Shown piece after piece: positions 22,550-30,182 of a stretch of DNA of 64,000 nt. The position numbers were made by a program, and so were the translations under genes. The DNA comes from Tubulanus polymorphus (Eukaryota; Nemertea; Palaeonemertea; Tubulaniformes; Tubulanidae): the NCBI RefSeq assembly GCF_964204645.1, contig NC_134027.1, positions 12,140,485-12,204,484 on the forward strand, in the 5' to 3' direction. Each line of letters opens with the position of its first letter. The first letter of the stretch is position 1. Below the pieces are notes generated by a model. That model was not told the DNA's origin, did no database searches, and was given only the letters and a program-made list of their open reading frames with translations.

Positions 22550-23764
22550 TTATGCGTCAGATATAATATAAATGTGCATTTTAAAATTTTTGATTCCTTT
22601 ATTCTTTGTCATGAATAATTGTATTCCATCTTTAGTGTTCTGTGATTTCTTCCCAGAACCATGTAATGAATTATCCTCTGTTGTTCTAAAATCTAACCAT
22701 AATGCATATTTATTACCGGTATAATAATCAATTTGATTAATGTTACAATTTTCAGATGATTTCACTTTTTCATTCATAAAATGTTTTCTAATTTCTGGCC
22801 ATTGATCAATCATTCTCATTCCTTGACAAAATATTTTATTTGCTATTCCTTCGATAGTTATTTCTACTTTTGTTATTTCAGGATTATAATAATTATCTAC
22901 CTTTATTGCTCCATTAGAATATGTTGCAATGGTAAAAAATATTAATATACCTTTAATAGATCTTCTTGGGAAGTTAATATTCTCATTAATTATTTCATCA
23001 TTTGCATTAATAGTTACAGTTTTAAATTTACTAATATAATCATATAATAATGAAAATCCTTGATTGTATTGAGTTTGAATTTTGCTAGCAATATTTTCAT
23101 TAGTTACTGTGTCATATTCTAAACATATATTCGATAATTTATAACCCATATCTTTAACAACGCTAGATAATACAATTTCATTTACAGGAGCAAATGTTAT
23201 CTCAAATATAATATCTTCTTGAATTGCGTATTTATATAAAGGTGCATTATTATTTATCAATTCAAAGTAATTATCAATTAATGGAATTTTATATTTGCTT
23301 CCATAAATCTTTTTAATCAAATTATCTACAGCATTAGTTACTATTGCGTCATTAGCTCCTGATCTTAATTTATTATGGTTTTCCGATTGAATACCCTGAA
23401 ATATCATATTATTTCTATTTTCTTTAGTTAACCATAAATCTTTATAATGCATAAATAAATTATAATCATCTAATGAGAATACTTTTTCTGGACCAATCTT
23501 TATTGTTAACTTTTTAATCAAATATCTTCCAACATTATCAACAACATAATTATTATCATTACCGGTTACTTGTATATCGGCTGATAATAAAATACTATTT
23601 GGAACATAAAAAGTATTTTGTGTTAATCGAGGAATTCTAACGTATAAAGTTTCATCAGGATTAATATTAGAAGGGTTATGAGTAATTATATGATGAGATC
23701 TTTCTGCTTTAATAGCATTAGATATTCTATGATTCTTAGAAGGATTGATATAACTCCCACTCAT
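22550..23764 (-). CDS. Polinton major capsid protein (double jelly-roll type)
   Basis: 404 aa and intact. Features fitting the Polinton/adintovirus major capsid family are the early strand-rich segment LYVRIPRLTQNTFYVP, the segment LFMHYKDLWLTKENRN, the middle YKLSNICLEY, and the C-terminal YALWLDFRTTEDNSLHGSG followed by a strand-rich end. It forms the capsid shell. Position in the ATPase-integrase-capsid cluster supports the call. It is preceded by a strong late-type start motif. The matching gene in Polinton 2 lies outside the window. Confidence 0.8.
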   Translation of the reverse strand: MSGSYINPSKNHRISNAIKAERSHHIITHNPSNINPDETLYVRIPRLTQNTFYVPNSILLSADIQVTGNDNNYVVDNVGRYLIKKLTIKIGPEKVFSLDDYNLFMHYKDLWLTKENRNNMIFQGIQSENHNKLRSGANDAIVTNAVDNLIKKIYGSKYKIPLIDNYFELINNNAPLYKYAIQEDIIFEITFAPVNEIVLSSVVKDMGYKLSNICLEYDTVTNENIASKIQTQYNQGFSLLYDYISKFKTVTINANDEIINENINFPRRSIKGILIFFTIATYSNGAIKVDNYYNPEITKVEITIEGIANKIFCQGMRMIDQWPEIRKHFMNEKVKSSENCNINQIDYYTGNKYALWLDFRTTEDNSLHGSGKKSQNTKDGIQLFMTKNKGIKNFKMHIYIISDA

Positions 23765-23783
23765 TTATTTAACAAAAAAATTA
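23765..23783 (-). promoter_or_regulatory. Late-type start motif, major capsid gene
   Basis: AATTTTTTTGTTAAATAAATG on the minus strand; T-run, short spacer and TAAATG at the start codon. Confidence 0.65.
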
Positions 23784-23784
23784 A

Positions 23785-25209
23785 TTATTTATTTTTTATC
23801 ATGTTTACTAGCCCAAAAATAATTGCACTTACAACTGTAATTAAAAATAAAATAATATGTTCAGCAGCAAAGTTAATAATGTTTCCTGCAGATTTCAATA
23901 TGAAACCAACAATTGATGCAATAACTCCTGGTAATGCTGCAGCAGATTTTTTAGATAGTTCCCATAAATATTTTGCTAATTTCTTTAAACCATCCTTAAC
24001 TTTATCTTGTATAGAATTATTACCTGGGGGTTTATCTGGTTTATTGGGAGTAGGAGTAGATTTCAAAGCATTAGATATTGCTAAACCTATTGTTGTAAAT
24101 AACATAGTTACAGCTGTTAGAATTGAAAGAATTGTTATTCCTTCAAATTTAAATAATAATTCTATTCTATCTTTTAATGATATTTCAGAATTCGGTTTAA
24201 TCAACAAATCTTTAAAAATAACTTTTAATCTATTTATATTATAATCATATGATTTTAACAATAATTTAATTTCTTCTTTCTGTACATCTAAATTATCTTT
24301 TAAATTATTAATTTGTTTTTCTAAACGTAATTCTTTTTGCCTATATTCTATTTCATCAATTACTTGATGATCTAAATCAGACTTTAGTTGTTCTATTTCT
24401 TTATTTGCATTAGTTAATTCTTTTTCCAAATACATAATTTTTTGATCTCTTATACTTTTATTATGTGCAATTTTATCAGCTTCATTTCTTATACTAATAA
24501 TTTCTCTAATTGCTTCATCAGAAAATATATTTAAATCTTCTAATTGTTGATCTGTTGCATCAATTAATCCATTCGGTAAAAGTGTTTCAATTGAAACTTT
24601 ATTTGATTTAAGTTTACTAGTTTTGGAAGTTATATTCTGTTCAGATGTTGTTTCTGTTTCTGATTTCTTTTTGATTATTTCAAATAATTCATTAATTCTT
24701 TATTTAAATACGTCTATATCATTATCAGTTAATTCTTGTTTTATAACATCAGTTATTACATTACTATTACTAATTCTTTTAATTCTATCTGGATCTAATT
24801 TTCTCAAAGTTAATTTTGTTATTATTTTTTTTTTATAAGTGATATCAATATAATAATCATCTTTCAAACGATAATAACATTTACCATTATCTAAAAATTT
24901 TAATTGATCTGCTAAAAGTCCAACGTCTTCATCATTTATGTTAAGTTTAGATTTTTCAATTAAATCTTCTAATTTAGGTATTTTGTTTAAATTATCTAAA
25001 TCTTGTTTTACTAAACCTGGGTCTAAATTTTCAGGATTTAATTGTGATTCTGCATTTTTAATATAATCGGGCATATTTAAAGTATTATTATATCCTGGCT
25101 CATTACCGTCATTAGAACTTGTTTCACTAAAATCAGGTTGTTGTTCATCAGTTATGCCAGGTTCATCAAAAGGATCCATTCCAATATGTTCTCCACCTTC
25201 TACATCCAT
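23785..25209 (-). pseudogene. Polinton coiled-coil membrane protein, broken by a stop
   Basis: The N-terminal frame (24700-25209) is acidic and ends at TAA at 24700-24702, where Polinton 2 has CAA, so this is a point nonsense change. The same frame continues to 23785 with an extended coiled coil (LEKELTNANKEIEQLKSDLD...) and three hydrophobic segments (ILSILTAVTMLFTTIGLAIS, LPGVIASIVGFILK, IILFLITVVSAIIFGLV). The whole product would be about 475 aa. The intact relative starts at 62837. It is possibly a virion membrane or spike-anchor protein; no family is recognised. Confidence 0.82.
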
Positions 25210-25228
25210 TTATATAATAAAAAAATTA
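25210..25228 (-). promoter_or_regulatory. Late-type start motif, coiled-coil membrane protein
   Basis: AATTTTTTTATTATATAAATG on the minus strand. Confidence 0.65.
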
Positions 25229-26524
25229 AAATTTAAAATATAATATTCCTCCTATAACAATTCCTATATAAGTTAAAGCTAATTTAGTATTTTCATGTAA
25301 TTTATTATCATTATCAGTTTTAATTATATCATGTTGAATATCATCAGTTTTAATATTTTCTGTAGTATTATAATCCGGTTTAGAATCATTATTTAATTTA
25401 ATATTTTTAGTTTTAGTTTCTGTTGATTGAATACGTTTTTTATTTTTTTCACCTTCCATTAATTTTGGAGCAGTGATAATCTTTTTATTTATATCATTCA
25501 ATCCAAATGAATTATTTATTGTTGCGGTTTTAATTAGATTATTATAACCAATTATGTTTCCCATCTTTAATACTAAATCATTAGAAATAATAAATAGATT
25601 AGGGCCTATACAATAATTTAATCTAATATGTGATTTATCTAAATAATTTTGATATCTTACAATGTTTTCCGGAATCGATCTATTTTTATCATTATGAATT
25701 GAATCTTCAAATAATACTTTGAATTGTTTCTGCGCATCGAATGAAGTGTTATCATTTCCAATTATTGGGGATCTTGTTTCAACTTGCGCACCTAGAATAC
25801 ATATCAAATAAGTTCTAATAGATTGATTTATTCTTTGTATACCTGATTTTGTAAAACCTTCACCATTTTCTAAAATGAAATTAACCCAACCATTATTATT
25901 ATCAATGTTATAATTATGATAAGCTGAAATTCTATGCATATAATCAATTCTTTTTATTTCAAACTCTTCACCAACACCTTGCAATTTACCATGCGCTCTA
26001 AAATCGGAATTAATATTTATATTAAATTCATTACATATTTTATAAAACTTAGATAGATTAATATTATTATCCAATTCTTTAAAATATTTAGACCCGGGTA
26101 AAGGACATTCTAATTCATTTAATATTATTCTGATTTGAAAATATGTGTGAAATCTAAATATTGTGTGAATTAATTTTAAATCAGAATACTTCAAATTTTT
26201 ATCTAAGTTATTTAAATGATCATTCCAACTTATTCCGCATCCTGTTGTTGCACAATAAACAGCAAAATCTAATTGGTTCTGCCAATATTTCATATTAGAT
26301 TTTACTTTATATATATGATATTCATCTCGAGTAAAAGTAACTTCATATGTATTAAATATATTTTCCATTTTAGAAATAAAAAACTGTGATTCAGTAACAT
26401 AAATTTCTAAATTAGTTAATGAATTTAAAACTACATTTTTATATGTAATATTTTTTTTTAAATCTATTGCAGGAATATTATATTTAATTGATTTATTATA
26501 TTGGAAAGCTTTTGGAAACCCCAT
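25226..26524 (-). CDS. Polinton tail-anchored virion-like protein, 432 aa
   Basis: A large soluble region ends in a low-complexity Lys/Asp/Asn/Thr linker and a C-terminal hydrophobic anchor (LALTYIGIVIGGILYFKF), giving a tail-anchored layout. Conserved blocks shared with Polinton 2 include YWQNQLDFAVY, FRFHTYFQIRIILNELEC, GWVNFILENGEGFTKSG and RTYLICILGAQVETRSPIIGN. The central part (about residues 170-210) is shorter and unrelated to the Polinton 2 version, so one copy is rearranged. No family is recognised. Placed among capsid-region genes and with a late-type motif, it is probably a virion component. Confidence 0.7.
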   Translation of the reverse strand: MGFPKAFQYNKSIKYNIPAIDLKKNITYKNVVLNSLTNLEIYVTESQFFISKMENIFNTYEVTFTRDEYHIYKVKSNMKYWQNQLDFAVYCATTGCGISWNDHLNNLDKNLKYSDLKLIHTIFRFHTYFQIRIILNELECPLPGSKYFKELDNNINLSKFYKICNEFNININSDFRAHGKLQGVGEEFEIKRIDYMHRISAYHNYNIDNNNGWVNFILENGEGFTKSGIQRINQSIRTYLICILGAQVETRSPIIGNDNTSFDAQKQFKVLFEDSIHNDKNRSIPENIVRYQNYLDKSHIRLNYCIGPNLFIISNDLVLKMGNIIGYNNLIKTATINNSFGLNDINKKIITAPKLMEGEKNKKRIQSTETKTKNIKLNNDSKPDYNTTENIKTDDIQHDIIKTDNDNKLHENTKLALTYIGIVIGGILYFKF

Positions 26525-26543
26525 TTATATAATTAAAAAATTA
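26525..26543 (-). promoter_or_regulatory. Late-type start motif, 432-aa gene
   Basis: AATTTTTTAATTATATAAATG on the minus strand; identical in layout to 61550-61568 in Polinton 2. Confidence 0.65.
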
Positions 26544-26975
26544 ATAATTAACTAATTCTTTTAATAATTTATCTTGTTCTTCAACTGTTATATGGCCATT
26601 TAAATTTATTATATAATCTAGTGTATTCTTTAATTTATTAATTTCTTTTATATTAGTTTTAATTTTTTCTTTATTACTTTTTATATTTAATTTTGAACTT
26701 ATACCAGTTAAAACACTTGAACTTAATCCTAATACACCAATTGATATAGCTAAAGGTGTTAATGGACTGAATATTGCTAGAAATGTTATTAGAGAACTAA
26801 TTGTAACCGAACCACTTATAATCAAATAATATATAATTTTACTTTTTAAATATTTTTTCTTTTTTATCTTTAAGTCACTTTCAAATTCTAATATTTGTTT
26901 TTCTAAATATGTTTTTAATTTAGTTTTATTTATATCATGAGGAATAATATCAATATTATCAACTTTATCTTCCAT
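26541..26975 (-). CDS. Polinton membrane protein, 144 aa
   Basis: A Lys-rich helical N-terminus is followed by two hydrophobic segments (IIYYLIISGSVTISSLITFLAIF and PLTPLAISIGVLGLSSSVLTGI) and a Lys-rich C-terminal helix. It differs at only about three residues from the Polinton 2 protein at 61118-61552, much closer than the capsid or polymerase pairs. Function unknown; the strong conservation shows it is a genuine gene. Confidence 0.75.
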   Translation of the reverse strand: MEDKVDNIDIIPHDINKTKLKTYLEKQILEFESDLKIKKKKYLKSKIIYYLIISGSVTISSLITFLAIFSPLTPLAISIGVLGLSSSVLTGISSKLNIKSNKEKIKTNIKEINKLKNTLDYIINLNGHITVEEQDKLLKELVNY

Positions 26976-26996
26976 TTATTTAGCAAAAAAAATTAC
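26976..26996 (-). promoter_or_regulatory. Late-type start motif, 144-aa gene
   Basis: AATTTTTTTTGCTAAATAAATG on the minus strand; the same motif precedes the Polinton 2 relative. Confidence 0.65.
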
Positions 26997-27418
26997 TAAT
27001 TAGTAAACTTATAAGCAACAAATATAACAATAACTGTTCCACCTAAAATCAAAATTATTTCATATTTCTTCTGTTCATTACTTGGGGTATAATAATCTGA
27101 TAATTTAGGTTTGTATAGATGTAATTTTTCTTTATTGGTTTCCGCGTTATATAAACTCATTGCATCATCAACTGATTGAAAATCTCTGTGTGAAATCTTC
27201 TGATCATATAATTCTTTATTGATGTAATCCATATAGTTTTGTCTCTTTTCTCTATATTCTTCAGCTGCTTTATTGTATTTCTCTAATGCTAAGGTATGTC
27301 TTTTTTGTTCTGTAAATGAACCATTTTTATCAATATGCTTGAATAAATAACCACCACCAGTAAATGCTAAAGCGTTAACAATTGCCGATCCTATAATAGT
27401 TATAATTGCAGAAGCCAT
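26996..27418 (-). CDS. Polinton membrane protein, 140 aa
   Basis: Has an N-terminal hydrophobic, Gly-rich segment (IITIIGSAIVNALAFTGGGYLF), a charged helical middle (ALEKYNKAAEEYREKRQNYMDYI) and a C-terminal hydrophobic segment (YEIILILGGTVIVIFVAYKF). About 92 percent identical to 60674-61096 in Polinton 2. A two-pass or terminally anchored membrane protein of unknown function, probably in the virion or assembly set. Confidence 0.75.
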   Translation of the reverse strand: MASAIITIIGSAIVNALAFTGGGYLFKHIDKNGSFTEQKRHTLALEKYNKAAEEYREKRQNYMDYINKELYDQKISHRDFQSVDDAMSLYNAETNKEKLHLYKPKLSDYYTPSNEQKKYEIILILGGTVIVIFVAYKFTN

Positions 27419-27440
27419 TTATTTAGTAAAATAATTACGC
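27419..27440 (-). promoter_or_regulatory. Late-type start motif, 140-aa gene (weak T-run)
   Basis: AATTATTTTACTAAATAAATG on the minus strand; the Polinton 2 equivalent has an unbroken T-run. Confidence 0.5.
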
Positions 27441-27442
27441 AT

Positions 27443-27664
27443 TTATATGGGAGGAATATATTTTTGTTTTTCCAAATAATCAATAGTTAAATTAGATAAA
27501 GTAACTGCTAATGTTAATTTTAAGAAATCATTTATATCAAATCTATCAACATTAACACTTCCCATTTTGAATACTTTTTTTAATACCATTGAATAACCAA
27601 CTGTTCCAACTGATAGTAATGCGCCATTATATAATCCAGTTATTATCCACTTATTATCACTCAT
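27443..27664 (-). CDS. Polinton small membrane protein, 73 aa
   Basis: Two hydrophobic stretches (WIITGLYNGALLSVGTVGYSMVL and LKLTLAVTLSNLTIDYL) separated by KKVFKMGSVNVDRFD. It matches 60425-60646 at about 70 of 73 residues, with near-identical nucleotides, so it is a real short gene. Function unknown. Confidence 0.75.
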   Translation of the reverse strand: MSDNKWIITGLYNGALLSVGTVGYSMVLKKVFKMGSVNVDRFDINDFLKLTLAVTLSNLTIDYLEKQKYIPPI

Positions 27665-27683
27665 TTATTAATCAAAAAATTTA
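27665..27683 (-). promoter_or_regulatory. Late-type start motif, 73-aa gene
   Basis: AATTTTTTGATTAATAAATG on the minus strand. Confidence 0.6.
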
Positions 27684-28021
27684 CTATCTTCAAAATATTT
27701 AGTTATCTTAGTGATGATTATTTCAACATTTATTTTATTACTAGTTTCATTTGTATATATTTCAATTATTATTTTTTTAATATCATCGATGATAAAATCT
27801 TCATCTAATTCATAAAATCTTAAAGATTCTCTAATTAAATTAGTAATCTTTTCTACATTTAAAGTTTCTTTATCTATTGTTTTTTCATACTCAAATGTTG
27901 TTTCATTAGAAAATGCAATATTTTTAATATGTGTAATTACATCATTAATGTTAAATTTCATTTCTTTCTTACGTTTAAAATCAAAACCAAAACATATACT
28001 CGGTCCTACTGTTATATTCAT
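27668..28021 (-). CDS. Polinton hypothetical protein, 117 aa
   Basis: The highly conserved N-terminus MNITVGPSICFGFDF is followed by an acidic helical domain ending ITKITKYFEDSKFFD. The Polinton 2 relative (60083-60424) keeps both ends but is only about 55 percent identical between them. No hydrophobic segment and no recognised family. It is located between the minor capsid gene and the 73-aa gene in both elements. Confidence 0.7.
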   Translation of the reverse strand: MNITVGPSICFGFDFKRKKEMKFNINDVITHIKNIAFSNETTFEYEKTIDKETLNVEKITNLIRESLRFYELDEDFIIDDIKKIIIEIYTNETSNKINVEIIITKITKYFEDSKFFD

Positions 28022-28042
28022 TTATATAGTGAAAAAATTACT
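28022..28042 (-). promoter_or_regulatory. Late-type start motif, 117-aa gene
   Basis: GTAATTTTTTCACTATATAAATG on the minus strand (six T, five bases, then TATAAATG as the last step); same in Polinton 2. Confidence 0.65.
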
Positions 28043-28796
28043 CTTTACATCTTATAACTAATTCATAAATTACGGGGAAATTATTTAAATCAATTAAGTG
28101 CCCATTATGATTTCTTATTTCTAATTTAAAATTATTAAATTGAGGAATACAAGGTTTAAAATCACATTCAGCTAAATTATAATTTATTTGCGTTCCAAAT
28201 TGTTTGACATTTTTCAATGGTAAAATATTTAATATACTAGAATGACAAATTGTATCTTTAGTTGCTTCAAATGTTTTTGTAGGATCGATTAAATTGCAAT
28301 AAATATAGAAATGTGTGTAAGGTATAATATTTGAATTACCGTCTACGTTTCCTGTAACAGTTTGTGGTTTAATTCCTAACAGTTTAGCTAAAGGTTTCCT
28401 TACCATAAATGCATGTTTGCTTTCATCATCTAACTTTATTTTGATTTTATCAGAACTATCACTTTTTATAAATTTAATTGAAAATTTATCTTCACTTTTA
28501 AGTTTTAATCGTGCTTTCCGATTAATTTCTTGGGCTAATGTTTCTAAATTATATAACCCTGGTTTTAACATTAGATAAAACCATTTATTTTTATTTTTCA
28601 TATGAATTGCAAAACCTCTATGTTCGAAAGTTTTATCCGATATATTATAAAAAGAATTACATAAACTTATATTTACTAATTTTAAATCTACACAATTCTT
28701 AAATTCTCTATTTAATTGAACTAGTAAATTATGTGATTTATAATTTGTAAGTTTTCTAGAATCAACAAATATTCTGTATTCTTTTAATTCTACCAT
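28038..28796 (-). CDS. Polinton minor capsid (penton) protein
   Basis: 252 aa and intact. It begins MVELKEYRIFVDSRKLTNYK and contains YNLETLAQEINRK, a PYTHFYIYCNLIDPTKTFEA block, LNILPLKNVKQFGTQINYNL and the C-terminal LEIRNHNGHLIDLNNFPVIY, all consistent with the single jelly-roll penton family of Polintons. It would occupy capsid vertices. The Polinton 2 relative is at 59312-60082. The upstream motif is TTTTTTTATGTTATAAATAATG, slightly longer than usual. Confidence 0.78.
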   Translation of the reverse strand: MVELKEYRIFVDSRKLTNYKSHNLLVQLNREFKNCVDLKLVNISLCNSFYNISDKTFEHRGFAIHMKNKNKWFYLMLKPGLYNLETLAQEINRKARLKLKSEDKFSIKFIKSDSSDKIKIKLDDESKHAFMVRKPLAKLLGIKPQTVTGNVDGNSNIIPYTHFYIYCNLIDPTKTFEATKDTICHSSILNILPLKNVKQFGTQINYNLAECDFKPCIPQFNNFKLEIRNHNGHLIDLNNFPVIYELVIRCKE

Positions 28797-28818
28797 TATT
28801 TATAACATAAAAAAATTA
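28797..28818 (-). promoter_or_regulatory. Late-type start motif, minor capsid gene
   Basis: AATTTTTTTATGTTATAAATAATG on the minus strand; the start codon follows the TAAAT by two bases, a variant of the usual layout. Confidence 0.5.
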
Positions 28819-28831
28819 CCGCTCATCACTA

Positions 28832-28850
28832 AAAATCAATTTTAATAAAA
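28832..28850 (+). promoter_or_regulatory. Second-class upstream motif, VLTF3-like gene
   Basis: AAATCAATTTTAATAAAA lies about 15 bases upstream of ATG 28865. Nearly the same sequence precedes the Polinton 2 polymerase (54839-54858) and its small protein gene (58910-58929). Confidence 0.5.
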
Positions 28851-28864
28851 TTTTTCCTAAATAA

Positions 28865-30182
28865 ATGGATGAGAAGATAGCATGCGAAATTTGTGGTGAA
28901 CTTCTAAGAAAAAGTAATATGGCTCGACATATGAAAAAACATGATGAAAATTATAAACCCCCTAAACTAAACTGTCCAAAATGTAATAAATTATTCTCAA
29001 GAAATTATGTTAAAAAAACATTCAAAGAAGTGTAAAATTAATGGCGCAACGGCTAATGTTGATAGTAATGAAAGTAATAGTAATTCTGTTGAAGTTGAAC
29101 CTGAAGGTATTTGGAAAAGACCTTTCTTATTCTATGATAAGGATAATATAAAAGATCATATCTGTGAGCCTTGTCAAGTAAAATATAGCCCTGAAAATAT
29201 AGAAGATTGGGAGAATCATCAATTTCGTAAAGCACATATAGATAAAATTTCTAATAAATTTGAAACTGAATTCAATAAAAGAAAAGATAATTTATTAGAA
29301 AAAATAAAATATGAGAAAACGTTACCAGATAATAAAGAAACAGTTGAAAAGTTAGAAAAACAATATAATGAATTAACAAGAAAAACATATCATTGTAAAT
29401 ATTGTAAATTGATTATTAAAACAAGTAATTCAAATCTACATAATAGAACAATAAAACATAAAGAAAACGTAAGAAAATACCAGGAACTTAATGAAGATCT
29501 ATTACCAATAAATTATAAACGAAAATGTCCACAATGTAGTTATGCGACCTTAAGACAAGAAGGTACTGTGTTATTTTGTAATGAATGTGGATGGCAAAAG
29601 AATTTATGGAGTGAAGAAAAAACTAAAAATTTTCTCATAGATCCAAAATTAAATTATCTAGATGAAATTTTTAAAATATTTTCTATAGAAGATCATACAC
29701 CAGAATATATGCAATGGCTTGAAAAAATGAAAATAATAGAAAATAAAAATGGTGAAATAACTAAAAAAGATATTATAAAAACAATTATTCCGTCAACATT
29801 TAACACAAAACAAAAGAAAATGTATTTATATTTATTATTTAACGATTATTATGAAAAACCTAAATTAACAGAAGAAGATATGAAAAATATAAAAAAAATA
29901 TTCAAACAAATATTAATGTATCATTTGGAAAATAGAATAACAGATTCAATAAATTATGAATTCTTTTTAAATAAGATTGTAAATTATTTAAACCTAGATA
30001 TTATAATTCCATTTGATGAATTAACAAACAAAAAGAAACAAAGAGAGCGAGATGAAATGTGGAACAAGATAGAACTTTATTTAAATGAGAAAAATGAAAT
30101 GGAAGAAGAACCTAAACAATTAAATGAAAATGAAGAAGCCAATAGTGATTTCGAGAATGACGATATTGATTTTATGTTTTAA
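28865..30182 (+). pseudogene. VLTF3-like late transcription factor with extra zinc fingers
   Basis: ATG at 28865 follows CCTAAATAAATG. Two C2H2-like fingers come first (CEICGELLRK...; CPKCNKLFS...), then the frame shifts near 29003 and continues to 30182. Further Cys/His fingers (HICEPCQVKY; YHCKYCKLII) precede a zinc ribbon, KCPQCSYATLRQEG...LFCNECGWQKNLW. The C-terminal half has the helical core of the VLTF3 family: a long charged helix, NYEFFLNKIVNYLNL near residue 330, and RDEMWNKIELYL near the end. VLTF3 activates late genes in poxviruses and related large DNA viruses. The gene is transcribed opposite to its neighbours, between the penton and polymerase genes, and converges on the polymerase with overlapping stops. 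The single frameshift may be decay or error. The N-terminal fingers are unlike classical VLTF3. Confidence 0.68.

Noticed and set aside
24700-25209. Treating the acidic 169-aa frame as a separate small protein
   Set aside because: Polinton 2 has one continuous gene across this point; the stop here is a CAA-to-TAA change.
29007-30182. Treating this frame as a complete gene starting at 29007
   Set aside because: The first two zinc-finger motifs lie upstream from ATG 28865 in another frame, and a promoter-like motif precedes 28865, so the gene is longer and frameshifted.
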